Source: Herpetosiphonaceae bacterium (GTDB lineage: Bacteria; Chloroflexota; Chloroflexia; Chloroflexales; Kallotenuaceae). Taken from it: a DNA stretch of 38,478 nucleotides. A program made the position numbers and the translations under genes. This document shows, in pieces, positions 1 to 22,000 of this stretch (the first letter of the stretch is position 1; the number at the start of each line of letters is the position of its first letter). The notes beneath the pieces are model-generated. The model did no database searches. It was not told the origin of the DNA and worked only from the letters and a program-made list of their open reading frames with translations. Where the stretch lies: positions 1 through 38,478 of the forward strand of contig DASUTC010000241.1 in NCBI GenBank assembly GCA_036374795.1. Reading direction: 5' to 3'.

Positions 1-2889
1 GATCACGTTCGGCGGCTTTCGGTGGATATGCTTCCGCTGACGGAGCGGGCGGAGCAGCCGCTCGCGTCAGTACAGCAGCCGACCGATCTGGCCTATGTGA
101 TCTATACCTCTGGCTCGACAGGATTGCCTAAGGGCGTGATGATCGACCATCGCGGCGCGGTCAACACGATTCTCGACATCAACCAGCGCTTCGCGGTCGG
201 GGCGGATGACCGTGTGCTGGCCTGCTCGTCGCTCAGCTTCGACCTCTCGGTCTATGATATCTTTGGCGTCCTGGCTGCTGGCGGCGCGATCGTGATCCCC
301 AGCGCCGCCGAGGCGCGCAATCCCGCGCACTGGCACGATCTGCTCGTGCGCGAGCAGGTGACGATCTGGAACTCTGTGCCCGCGCTGATGCAGGTCTTGG
401 CCGACGATCTGACGACGCGATCCGCGCGGCTGCCCGATTCGCTGCGGCTGGTGCTGCTGAGCGGCGACTGGATTCCGGTGACGCTGCCCGATCAGATTCG
501 CAGCCTCGGCAGCCGCCCGCAGGTGATCAGCCTCGGCGGCGCGACCGAAGCCTCGATCTGGTCGATCCTCTACCCGATCGAGCACGTCGATCCGGCCTGG
601 AAGAGCATTCCCTACGGTCGCCCGATGCTCAATCAGCGCTTCCATGTGCTCGACTCCGCGCTGGAGCCGCGTCCGGTGCTGGTGCCGGGCCAGCTCTACA
701 TCGGCGGGATTGGCCTGGCGCTGGGCTACTGGCGCGACCCAGACAAGACTCGCGAGCGGTTCATTATCCACCCGCAGACCGGCGAGCGGCTGTATGCGAC
801 CGGCGACCTGGGCCGCTACCTGCCCGATGGGAATATCGAGTTCCTGGGCCGCGAGGATTTTCAGGTCAAGATCCAGGGCTACCGCGTCGAGCTAGGCGAG
901 ATCGAGGCCGCGCTGATGCAGCACCCCGGTGTACAGCACGCGGTCGTCGCGGCGGTCGACGGGCACGGCGCGGGCCATCACCGGGCGAAGCGGCTGGTAG
1001 CGTATATTGTGGCGGAAGAACCAGGCGAGAACCAGGGACAGCCAACCCCGAACTTGGAGCTTGGAACCTGGAACTTGGAGCTTCGATCCCATCTGCAAGC
1101 CAAGCTGCCGCCCTACATGGTGCCGAGCGCGTTTGTGCTGCTGGATGCGCTGCCGCTGACGCCCAACGGCAAAGTCGATCGGCAGGCGCTGCCCGCGCCG
1201 GAGACGATCGGCGCGGGCAGCGGAGCGGCCACGATGCCGCCCGTGACCGAGACGGAGCGCACGCTGGCGCGGATCTGGGCCGAGGTCCTAAGGCTGGAGC
1301 AGGTCGGCATTCACGATAACTTCTTCGACCTCGGCGGCGACTCAATCCTTGGGATTCAGGTGACAGCGCGCGCCAATCAGGCCGGATTGCCGCTCAGCGC
1401 CCAGCAAACATTCCAGTTCCAGACGATCGCGGAGCTGGCCGCGCAGGTTGATGCCGCCGCGCCCGTCGAGTCAACCGCCGAGCCGGGCGTGGTGCTGGGC
1501 GCGGTGCCGCTCACGCCGATCCAGCACTGGTTTTTCGAGAACAACCCGATCGACCCGCATCACTGGAACCAGGCGCTGCTCTTCGAGGTTCCGCCCGATC
1601 TTGACCTCACGCGGCTCGATCAGGCGACGCGGCAGCTTCAAGCGCACCACGACGCGCTGCGGCTGCGCTTTGCGCATGGCCCGGCAGGCTGGCGGCAGGA
1701 GCATACCGGCCTTGAGCAGATCGAGCCGCTGACGTGCATCGATCTCGCGGCGCTGGCGGAAGACGAGCGGCAGGCGGCGCTGGAGACACACGCGGCTGCG
1801 CTCCAGGCCAGTCTCGATCTCACAGCAGGGCCGTTGCTGCGCGTCGTCCACTTCCACCTGGGCGCGAACCGGCCCGGTCGCCTGCTGCTGATCATCCATC
1901 ACCTGGCCGTCGATGCGGTTTCGTGGGCGATCCTGCTGGAAGATCTTCAGCGCGCCTACGAGCAGCGGGGCCTGCCAGCCAAAACCAGCTCGTTCCAGCA
2001 TTGGGCCGAGCGCCTGAGCGCCTACGCACAGTCCGACCGGGTAGCCGACGAGATCGCGTACTGGCGGTCCACGCTGGGCAGCCACACGACCCGCCTGCCC
2101 ATCGATGATCCGCTGGCGATCGAGCATAACCTGATGGCCGCGACCGCGACCGTCACCGTCGCGCTGAGCATGGACGAGACGGATAGCCTGCTGCATGAGG
2201 TGCCGCGCGCGTACCAGACCCAGATCACCGACGCACTGCTGACGGCGCTGGCGCTGACGATCACCCGCTGGAGCGGCGGTCAATCGCTGCTCGTCGATCT
2301 TGAGGCGCATGGCCGCGAGTCGATCGTCGACGCGCTGGACGTATCGCGCACCGTCGGCTGGCTGTCGTCGCTCTTCCCGGTCTGCCTGGATCCGCCACAT
2401 GACGATCCCGGCGCGGCGCTCAAGGCGATCAAGGAGCAGCTTCGGCGTATCCCGCAGCGCGGCATCGGCTACGGCATGCTGCGCTACCTGCATCACGATT
2501 CGCAGGTGCGCGCGCAGCTTGGCGGGCTGCCGCAGGCGGAGCTACGCTTCAACTACCTGGGCCAGATGGATGCGGCGCTGACCGGCGCGGCGCTGCTGAC
2601 ACCGGCATCCGAGTCGAGCGGCCCGGCCCAGAGCCCACGCGGCAAGCGCCCGTATCTCCTGACGATCAACGGCGGCGTGATGCAGAACCGGCTCCAGATC
2701 ACCTGGACCTACGGCGCACGGCTCTACCGCAGCGCGACGATCGAGCGGCTGGCGCAGAGCTTCATCGCCGATCTTCAGGCGATCATCCGGCACTGTCTGT
2801 CACCGGCGGCGGGCGGTTTCACGCCCTCGGACTTCCCAGAGGCCGAGCTGTCTCAAGAGGATCTGGATGAGCTGTTGGAGCAGCTCTAG
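1..2889 (+). CDS. NRPS, 3' part: A(Cys)-PCP-E, 5' truncated by window edge
   Basis: The frame is open from base 1, so the true start lies upstream. The visible part begins inside an adenylation domain (YTSGSTG near 109-130; ATGDLGRY; IQGYRVELGEIE; A10 NGKVDR near 1168). The specificity positions read D-L-Y-N-L-S-L-I-W, the canonical cysteine code. The wider sequence (SFDLSVYDIFG, WNSVPALMQ, GGATEASIW) is the type usually found after heterocyclization domains, so an upstream Cy domain and a thiazoline product are plausible but not visible. A carrier domain follows, with its phosphopantetheine serine at codon 1342 (GGDS). The rest, about 1500-2800, is an epimerization domain with HHLAVDAVSW (His codons 1897-1902), EAHGRE and NYLGQMD, so it looks active and would give a D-configured residue. 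The protein ends with the E domain. The next NRPS begins with a condensation domain of the kind that accepts D-donors, which fits handover to that protein. Confidence 0.95.
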   Translation, partial: DHVRRLSVDMLPLTERAEQPLASVQQPTDLAYVIYTSGSTGLPKGVMIDHRGAVNTILDINQRFAVGADDRVLACSSLSFDLSVYDIFGVLAAGGAIVIPSAAEARNPAHWHDLLVREQVTIWNSVPALMQVLADDLTTRSARLPDSLRLVLLSGDWIPVTLPDQIRSLGSRPQVISLGGATEASIWSILYPIEHVDPAWKSIPYGRPMLNQRFHVLDSALEPRPVLVPGQLYIGGIGLALGYWRDPDKTRERFIIHPQTGERLYATGDLGRYLPDGNIEFLGREDFQVKIQGYRVELGEIEAALMQHPGVQHAVVAAVDGHGAGHHRAKRLVAYIVAEEPGENQGQPTPNLELGTWNLELRSHLQAKLPPYMVPSAFVLLDALPLTPNGKVDRQALPAPETIGAGSGAATMPPVTETERTLARIWAEVLRLEQVGIHDNFFDLGGDSILGIQVTARANQAGLPLSAQQTFQFQTIAELAAQVDAAAPVESTAEPGVVLGAVPLTPIQHWFFENNPIDPHHWNQALLFEVPPDLDLTRLDQATRQLQAHHDALRLRFAHGPAGWRQEHTGLEQIEPLTCIDLAALAEDERQAALETHAAALQASLDLTAGPLLRVVHFHLGANRPGRLLLIIHHLAVDAVSWAILLEDLQRAYEQRGLPAKTSSFQHWAERLSAYAQSDRVADEIAYWRSTLGSHTTRLPIDDPLAIEHNLMAATATVTVALSMDETDSLLHEVPRAYQTQITDALLTALALTITRWSGGQSLLVDLEAHGRESIVDALDVSRTVGWLSSLFPVCLDPPHDDPGAALKAIKEQLRRIPQRGIGYGMLRYLHHDSQVRAQLGGLPQAELRFNYLGQMDAALTGAALLTPASESSGPAQSPRGKRPYLLTINGGVMQNRLQITWTYGARLYRSATIERLAQSFIADLQAIIRHCLSPAAGGFTPSDFPEAELSQEDLDELLEQL
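1012..1083 (+). repeat. In-frame repeat tract in the Cys A-domain hinge
   Basis: Immediately after the LVAYIV segment of the adenylation domain the DNA becomes a purine-rich tract (gaagaaccagg, gagaaccaggg). This is followed from about 1050 by imperfect 8-nt units of the type gaacttgg. It encodes a linker ending NLELGTWNLELR before the normal LPPYMVPS motif. Equivalent tracts lie at the same point in the other adenylation domains of the window. Confidence 0.8.
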
Positions 2890-2906
2890 CCAAGAAACAA
2901 GAGAAC

Positions 2907-2950
2907 AAAGGGCTGGAAACTCGAAACTTGAAACTTGAAACTCGCAACTC
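2907..2950 (+). repeat. Octanucleotide repeat tract between NRPS and dehydrogenase-like gene
   Basis: The 78-nt gap between the first NRPS stop and the next start holds an A-rich stretch (caagaaacaagagaacaaag) followed by about four 8-nt units of the gaaactcg/gaaacttg type. This is the same material that occurs inside the adenylation-domain linkers. A Shine-Dalgarno-like AAAGGA follows it, 7 nt before the ATG at 2968. Confidence 0.8.
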
Positions 2951-2967
2951 ACACAAAGGAACCGCTC

Positions 2968-4140
2968 ATGCAGCCGACTGTCTATGAGATCACCAGCGAC
3001 TACGCCGATGTATGGATTGCCAGCGATAACCAGCCCGGCGTGGACTACGGCTACGGCGGTACCCGAATGGTCGAAGCGCACATGCCCGACGCCGACGTTC
3101 ATGGCGTGCTCGATCGGCTGATGCACTCCGAGAGCGCGCTGAAGAACCAGCTCATCAATAAAGCGCTGCGCCAGCAGGCGCTCAGCGACAGGCTGGCGAG
3201 CCGCACGCCGGACGGCTTTATCGAGAGCAGCGTCGGCGGCGCGCGCTGCATCATCCGGCCCAAAAGCCAGGAGCTGGCGGCCATCCTCAACGCTCCGGCC
3301 CATCCCCGCTTCACGCAGATCATCGCGACGATCTTTGCGCAGATCGGCGATCTCCTGAATCAGCAGCAGGGCCGCATCAAGCTTACGCCCGACTTTGGCC
3401 GCTTCGCTGGTCTGGCCGACATTCTGGCGGAGTTCACGCCGCATGTGCTCGGCATTCGCTGCGAAGATGGCGGCTGCGGCGGCAAGTCGTCCTACTCGGC
3501 AACGGGAATCATCGCAGCCCTGGAGACGATCGGCGTTACGCCGGAAACCCACCCAAGAATCACACTGATCGGCTCGGCGGGAGCAATGGGCAGCCACATT
3601 CTGGAGTATTGCCAGATCGAGGGCTTTGCCGACATCGGGGCGTGCGATCACGTGTACCATGCTTCGACGACCGACCTGCCAGCGCGCCTGGCGCAGCTTC
3701 CCGCTCAGGATGGCATGTTCACCGATGCCTGTCTCAGCCGTGGCGGCGTGATCGTGGCGACGACTGTCGGGCATGAGCTGGAGCACTCACAATGGCAGCG
3801 TATCCCGCGCGATACGATCATGCTGCTGGCGCATAACCTCGCGGTTCCTGCGGGTGAGCCAGGCATCGATCTGATGCGGCGGCTGGCCGAGCAGGGCGTG
3901 CTCGTGGTGCCCGGCCAGGTGCTGACGCTCGGCGGCGCGCTGACATCGCGCGTCGAATGGTTCTGGCGGCAATCGCGGCCCGGCGAGCCGTTCGATAAGC
4001 CGCTGGCACATCTGGTTGTTCGCGCCGTGGTGAGCTATTTGATCGGCGAGATGCTCAGCCAGGCGCACATCACCGGCCTGACGCCCTACGAAACCATGCT
4101 GCGCTTCGCCCAGGACCAGCCGACCCAGGTGCAGGTTTAG
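2968..4140 (+). CDS. Leu/Glu-dehydrogenase-like (ELFV family) protein, divergent active site
   Basis: The protein has 390 residues. Start chosen at ATG 2968, preceded by AAAGGA; a longer reading from TTG 2935 would begin inside simple-repeat DNA. It resembles leucine/glutamate dehydrogenases. GGTRM is at 30-34, the typical N-domain motif. GGKSSYSATG (172-181) corresponds to the family's substrate/hinge segment. GSAGAMG (202-208) fits the GxxGxxG nucleotide-binding loop of a Rossmann domain, followed by CDHVY with an acidic residue. Known family members oxidatively deaminate amino acids with NAD(P)+. Here the motif holding the second catalytic lysine (usually GGAK/GGGK) reads GGAR with Arg93, and I could not place the first lysine. 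The chemistry may therefore be altered or lost. The gene lies between two NRPS genes on the same strand, which suggests a role in making or modifying a building block. Which amino or keto acid is involved cannot be read from the sequence. Confidence 0.7.
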   Translation: MQPTVYEITSDYADVWIASDNQPGVDYGYGGTRMVEAHMPDADVHGVLDRLMHSESALKNQLINKALRQQALSDRLASRTPDGFIESSVGGARCIIRPKSQELAAILNAPAHPRFTQIIATIFAQIGDLLNQQQGRIKLTPDFGRFAGLADILAEFTPHVLGIRCEDGGCGGKSSYSATGIIAALETIGVTPETHPRITLIGSAGAMGSHILEYCQIEGFADIGACDHVYHASTTDLPARLAQLPAQDGMFTDACLSRGGVIVATTVGHELEHSQWQRIPRDTIMLLAHNLAVPAGEPGIDLMRRLAEQGVLVVPGQVLTLGGALTSRVEWFWRQSRPGEPFDKPLAHLVVRAVVSYLIGEMLSQAHITGLTPYETMLRFAQDQPTQVQV

Positions 4141-4201
4141 ACGTGGCAATGCCTGCACGCCGCCAGCCACACGGCCCGCTTGAAGCCGGAGCACCGCGAG
4201 C

Positions 4202-15587
<11,386 letters not shown>

Positions 15588-15604
<17 letters not shown>

Positions 15605-18600
15605 GCGCATGACCGCGCTCACGCCCCGGCAGCGTGAGCTGCTGGTGCTGCGCATTAAGCAGCAGGGCGTGCCGCTCGCGGCGATCCCGATCGTGCCGCA
15701 GCCGCGCACCGGCGAGCCGCTGCCGCTCTCGTTCGCTCAGGAGCGGCTCTGGTTTCTCGGCCAGCTCCAGCCCGACAGCCCGGCGTACAATATTGCGCTG
15801 GCGGTGCAGATGCGCGGCCCGCTTGATCTAACCGCGCTCAGGCGCAGCCTCGACGCGATCGTGAGCCGCCATGAGATACTGCGCACGACCTTTCGCGAGC
15901 AGAGCGGCCATGTCGGCCAGTCGATCGCGGATAGTCTGGCGCTGGCACTGCCGCTGATCGAGCTGGATCGGCTGCCGCGCGCCGAGCAGGAGCGCCAGGT
16001 GCAGCAGCTTGCCGCCGAGGAGTTTTTGCGGCCCTTCGATCTGGCGCGCGGCCCGCTGCTGCGCACCACCCTGGCGCGGCTGGATGGCACGTCGCATGTG
16101 CTGCTGCTGACGATGCATCACAGCATCTCGGATGCGTGGTCGATGGCGATCTTCTTGCAGGAGTTGGCGGCGCTCTATCGATCGTTCGCCGATGGAGAAG
16201 CGTCGGGAGAGCTGCACGGGCTGCCGATCCAGTACGCCGACTTCGCCGCCTGGCAGCGACAATGGCTCAGCCAGGACCCATCGGGCGCGTCGCTGCTGGC
16301 CGATGAGCTGGCCTACTGGAAGCAGCATCTCCGCGATGCGCCACCGTTCCTCGATCTGCCCACCGATCGTCCGCGCCCGGCAGCCCAGACGTTTCAGGGC
16401 GCGTCACAGGCGCTCACGATCTCCGCCGATCTTCTCGCCGGGCTGAACGCGCTCAGCCAGCAGGAGGGCGCGACGCTCTTTATGATGCTCCTGGCGGCCT
16501 GGCAGCTTGTGCTTGGGCGCTACGCCGGGCAGGATGACGTGCTGATCGGCTCGCCTATCGCGGGGCGGACCCGCGCCGAGCTGGAAGGATTGATCGGCCT
16601 GTTCGTCAACACGCTGGTCTTTCGGGCCAGGCTGTCGAGCGCGCACTCCTTCCGGGCGCTGCTGCGGCAGGTGCGCGAGACGGCCCTGAGCGCCTACGCG
16701 CACCAGAACGTACCGTTTGAGCAGTTGATCACCATGCTCCAGCCGATCCGCGATCCGGCGCGCACGCCGCTGGTCCAGGTCATGTTTGTGCTGCACACCA
16801 CACCACCGCCGCAGATCGACGTGGCCGGGCTGTCGCTCCAAACACTGCCGATCGAGCGCCGGGCGGCCAAGTTCGACCTGAGCCTGGAGATGATCGAGAC
16901 GCCGCACGGCCTGAGCAGCGCCCTTGAGTACAACAGCGATCTGTTCGACGCCGACACGATCACCCGGCTGCTGGACTACTTCCGCCACGCGCTGCACACG
17001 CTGGTCGCGCAGCCGGACACGCCCATCGGACGGCTGAATCTGCTGCCCGACGCCGAGCGCGCGCTGATCCTGCCGACCGGCAGCCAGAGCTGGAACGCGA
17101 CCGCCGCAGCCTACCCGATCGAGCGCGGGCTGCACGAGCTGTTCGAGGCGCAGGCGGCACGTACGCCTGAGGCCATCGCCGCGATCGACGGCGCGACGCG
17201 CCTGAGCTACGCCGAGCTGAGCCAGCGCTCCAACCAGCTCGCGCGCTATCTGCGCAGCCTGGGCGTCGGCGGGTGCCCGCAGGGCGAGACGCTGGTCGGC
17301 GTCTGCCTGCCGCGCTCAGCCGAGATGCTGGTGGCGCTGCTGGCGGTGCTCAAAGCGGGCGGCGCATACCTGCCGCTCGATCCGGCCTATCCTTCTGCCC
17401 GGCTCCAGTTTATGCTGAGCGATGCGTGTCCGCTGGCGCTGATCACGCAGCAAGCCCTTGCGCGTCTGCTGCCGACCCATACCGCCAGCGTGGTCTGCCT
17501 GGACGCTGACTGGCCGGAGATCGCCTTGCAGCCGACGACGGCGCTCGTCAGCAGCGCCACCGTCGATCATCCGGCCTATGTGCTGTATACCTCAGGCTCG
17601 ACCGGACAGCCCAAGGGCGTGATCGGCCTGCACCGGGGCGCGCTTAACCGGCTGCACTGGATGTGGCAGCGCTTCCCGTTCGCGGCGGATGAGATGTGCT
17701 GCATCAAGACATCGCTCAACTTCGTCGACTCGGTGTGGGAGCTGTTCGGGCCGCTGCTGCACGGCGTGCCGGTCGTGCTGATCGCCGACGATCTGCTGAT
17801 CGATCCCGATCGGCTGGTCGACGTGCTCGCGGCGACGCACGTCACCCGCATCGTGCTGGTGCCGTCGCTGCTGCGCCTGCTGCTGGATCGCTGCCCGGAT
17901 CTCCATCGGCGGCTGCCAGCGCTCAAGCTGTGGATCACCAGCGGCGAGGAACTGCCCGCCGCGCTCAGCGCGCAGTTTCAGGCGCGGCTACCTGAGCGCC
18001 GCCTGCTCAATCTGTATGGCTCGTCCGAAGTCGCCGCCGATGTCACCTGCTATGAGCTGCCACCCGACGAGCCATCACGCGGCCACTCGCTGATCGGGCA
18101 GCCGATCGCCAACACGCAGATCTACCTGCTCGATAGCGACATGCAGCCGGTGCCGATCGGCGCGGTCGGCGAGATCTACGTCGGCGGCGTGCAGCTTGCG
18201 CGGGGCTACCTCAACCGGCCCGCGCTGACCGCCGAGCGTTTCGTGCCCGATCCGTGCTCCGCGACGCCCGGCGCGCGGCTCTACAAGACCGGCGATCTGG
18301 CGCGCTACCTTGCCAACGGCATGATCGAATTTCGTGGTCGGCGCGATAGCCAGCTCAAGGTGCGCGGCATGCGCGTCGAGCTGGGCGAGATCGAGGCGAC
18401 TCTCAGCCAGCATCCCGCCGTGCGTGAGGCGATCGTGATCGACCAGCCGCGCAGCGGACAGACCCGGCTGGTTGCGTATGTTGTGGCAAACAAAGAACAA
18501 GGGGAAAACCAAGAACTCGAAACTCGAAACTCGAAACTCGAAACTCGAAACTTGGAACTCCGAGCCTTCCTCCAATCTCGACTCCCCGACTACATGGTGC

Positions 18601-19079
18601 CGAGCGCATTCGTGGTGCTCGACGATCTGCCGCTCACGCCCAACGGCAAGCTCGATCGCCGGGCGCTGCCCGACGCCGATCGGGACGCGGAGCAGGCGCG
18701 CGCGACGAGTCCTGCGCTGGTGCTGCCCGAAACAGGCATTCAGCGCGCCATCGCGGCGGTCTGGCAAGATGTGCTCAAGGTCGAGCGGGTTGGTATGTAC
18801 GACAGCTTTTTCGATCTTGGCGGGCACTCGCTGCTGCTGGCCGAGCTGCGCTACAAGCTCAGCGCCGCGCTAGGCCGCGAGATCTCGATGCTGGAACTTT
18901 TCAAGTCGCCTACGATCAGCGCGTTGAGCGCCGCGCTCAGCCCGGCGGACGAGCCGAGCGAGATGGTCGTCGACAGCCAGCAGCGCGCCGAGAGCCGCAG
19001 CCGCTCGGCGCAGCGGCAGCGCCAGCGCAGGCAGCACTCGTATCTTTCCCACACCGACGAAGGAGCAGACGATGAGTGA
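15588..19079 (+). CDS. NRPS module: C-A(beta-alanine-like)-PCP
   Basis: The protein has 1163 residues. ATG 15588 has AGGAAGG 6 nt upstream, and the N-terminus (LTPRQRELLVLRIKQQG) is typical of free-standing NRPS proteins. The condensation domain has SFAQERLWFL, the mark of the L-donor type, and HHSISDAWS with His177-178. The adenylation domain has YTSGSTGQPKG near 666 and an unusual core at 711-718 (NFVDSVWE), where the Asp that normally salt-bridges the alpha-amino group (position 235) is Val713. The nine positions read V-D-W-V-I-S-L-A-D. From memory this matches the published code for beta-alanine-activating domains such as that of bleomycin synthetase; loss of Asp235 is expected for beta-amino substrates. 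The carrier serine is Ser1081 (GGHS). The C-terminus is Arg/Gln-rich (about 1120-1155) and may be a docking tail to the PKS that starts 8 nt before this gene's end. Confidence 0.93.
18486..18561 (+). repeat. Octanucleotide tandem tract in the beta-Ala A-domain hinge
   Basis: After VAYVV come A-rich units (caaagaacaaggggaaaacc). From 18513 there are about five near-perfect 8-nt units of the aactcgaa type, ending in ttggaact. They encode NQELETRNSKLETRNLELR directly before LRAFLQSRLPDYMVPS. This is the cleanest copy of the tract in the window. Confidence 0.85.
19059..19065 (+). promoter_or_regulatory. Shine-Dalgarno GAAGGAG for the PKS gene
   Basis: GAAGGAG lies 6 nt before ATG 19072, inside the last codons of the upstream NRPS gene. 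The two reading frames overlap by 8 nt (atgagtga), so the pair is probably translationally coupled. Confidence 0.75.
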
Positions 19080-22000
19080 TCCTGCCGATGCGATTGCGAT
19101 CATCGCCGTCGCGGGCCGTTTCCCCGGCGCGGACAGCCCGGAGCAGCTCTGGGAGCGAATCTGCGCCGGGACGGAGCTGATCACGCGCCCATCCAGGGCC
19201 GAGCTAGCCCGGCAGGGAGCGAATCCGGCCTGGCTGGAGCAGCCCAACTATGTCGCGGCGGGCGGTCTGATCGACGGCATCGATCTGTTCGACGCGCCGT
19301 TTTTCACCTTCACACCGCGCGAGGCGGAGCGCACCGATCCACAGCACCGGCTCTTCCTCGAATGTGCCTGGGAGGCCCTGGAGCGCGCCGGGTACGACTC
19401 CGAGACGTTTCCTGGGCGGATCGGGCTGTACGCGGGCGAGCGCGCCAATAGCTACCTGCTCTCGCATCTGCTCCAGAATCCCGGCCTGATGCAGACGCTT
19501 GGCTACTCGCAGACGCTGATCGGCAACGATCGCGACTTCCTGGCGACGCAGGTCGCCTACAAGCTGAACCTGCGCGGCCCCTGCTTCACCGTCCAGACCG
19601 CCTGCTCGACCTCGCTGGTCGCGGTGCATCTGGCCTGCCAGGGGTTGATCAACGGCGAGTGCGATCTGGCGCTGGCTGGCGGCGTTGCGATCAATGTCCT
19701 GCTTCAGGACGGCTATGTCTACGAGGAGGGCGGCATTCTCTCGCCCGACGGCTATTGCCGCGCCTTTGACGCGCAGGCGCAGGGCACCGTCGCCGGAAAC
19801 GGCCTGGGGCTGGTGGTGCTCAAGCGGCTTGAAGCAGCGCTCGACGATGGCGATCAGATCCTGGCCGTGATCCGTGGCACCGCGATCAACAACGACGGCG
19901 CGCACAAGATCGGCTACACCGCGCCCAGCATCCAGGGCCAGGCCCAGGTGATTGCCGACGCGCTGGCAGTGGCCGATGTCGCGCCCGAAACCATCGGCTA
20001 TGTCGAGACGCATGGCACGGGCACGCCGCTGGGCGATCCGATCGAGATAGCCGCGCTGACGGAGGCGTTTCATAGCCAGCGGCGGCAGTTCTGCGCGATC
20101 GGCTCGATCAAAACCAACCTCGGCCATCTCGATGTGGCCGCCGGAATCGCCGGGCTGATCAAGGCGACGCTGGCAATCCATCATGGTCGGCTTCCGCCCA
20201 GCCTGCACTTCACGCGGCCCAACCCGCAGATCGATTTTGCCAACAGCCCATTTTATGTCAACACCAGGCTGCAAGCGTGGCCGCAGGGAGTCACGCCGCG
20301 CCGCGCGGGTGTGAGTTCGTTCGGCATCGGCGGCACGAACGCGCATGTGGTGCTCGAAGAGGCACCGCCGCGCAAGGAGCCGGAACCGTCAGCCGACGCG
20401 CAAGTGCTGGTGCTCTCTGCCAGAACACCGGCAGCGCTGGAGCGCGCGACCGATCGGCTGGTCGAGCATCTACGAACGCATCCAGAGCAGCGGCTGGCCG
20501 ACGTTGCCTATACCTTGCAGGTTGGACGACGCGCCTGGCCGTACCGCCGCATGCTGGTGTGCCACGGCCACGACGACGCGATCGAGGCGCTGGCGACCAA
20601 CGACCCCGCGCGCGTGCTGACCAATCTGGTGGAGCAGCCGAGCCGCCCCGTGGTGTTTATGTTTCCGGGCCAGGGCGCGCAATACGCCGAGATGACCGCA
20701 GAGCTGTATCAGGCCGAGCCGACGTTTCGGGCACAGGTCGATCGCTGCGCACAGCGGCTCAGGCACTACCTCGACTTCGACCTTCAGCGCGTGCTCTATC
20801 CCGGCGCTGCCGCTGCGACGCCGCACCTGGATCAGACCGAGATCGCGCAGCCCGCGCTCTTTGTGATCGCATACGCCGTCGCCCGCATGCTGATGGCCTG
20901 GGGTATTCGTCCGGCGGCCATGATCGGCCACAGCCTGGGCGAGTACGTCGCCGCGACCCTGGCGGGCGTGCTCTCGCTCGACGATGCGCTGCGGCTGGTC
21001 GTCGCGCGCGGACGGCTGATGCAGACGCTCCCGCCCGGCGGGATGCTCTCGGCGGCGCTCTCGGAGCAGCAGGCGCAGCGCTTCATCGACGCGGAGATCG
21101 CGCTGGCTGCGGTCAATGGCCCGGCGCTCTGCGTCTTCTCAGGCACGCTGAGCGCAATCGAGCGCTTGGAGCAGCAGCTCACGGTCCAGGGCATCGAGTG
21201 CCGTCGGCTGCACACGTCGCGCGCGTTCCACTCGCCGCAGATGGAGCCGATCGTCGAGCCCCTCAAGGCCGAACTGAGCCAGATCGCGCTCAAGCCGCCG
21301 AAGCTGCCCTACCTCTCCAACGTCACCGGCACCTGGATCACAGCGGCGGAGGCGACCGATCCCGACTACTGGACGCGCCATCTCTGCCAGACGGTGCGCT
21401 TCGGCGCGGGCGTCGAGGTGCTGGCGCACGATCCCGACCGTCTGCTGCTGGAGGTCGGGCCGGGACGCACGCTGACCACGATCGTCAGGCAGGCGACGGG
21501 GCGGCTGGTGCTGCCGACGATCCGCCACCCCCAGGATCGACAGTCGGATCTGACCTTCCTGCGCGCCACGCTCGGCAAGCTCTGGCTGAGCGGAGCCAGC
21601 GTGAGCTGGTCGGCGGCTGCGGCTCCTGAGCGGCGGCGCGTCCTGCTGCCGACCTATCCGTTCGAGCGCCAGCGCTACTGGCTGGACTCCCAGCCGACGG
21701 AAGCCGCTCGCGAGCAGCCGGGCAGCGCGGCGATCGACGCGGCCAGCCCACCCGCAGCGCCGGGCGTTCAGCATCCCAGGCCGATGCTACTCAACAGCTA
21801 CGTCGCGCCGCGCAACGCGATCGAGCAGCAGATCTGCGCGATCTGGCAGGAGCTCTTCGGCATCGATCAGGTGGGCGTGCATGATAACTTTTTCGAGCTG
21901 GGCGGCCACTCGCTGATCGGCACACAGGTGATCGCCCGGCTGCGCGATGTCTTCGCGCTCGATCTGCCGCTGCGCAGCTTCTACGAGCACGCGACCGTCG

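Noticed and set aside
2935-2967. TTG start for the dehydrogenase-like gene
   Set aside because: It lies inside the octanucleotide tract and has no ribosome site, whereas ATG 2968 has AAAGGA at good spacing.
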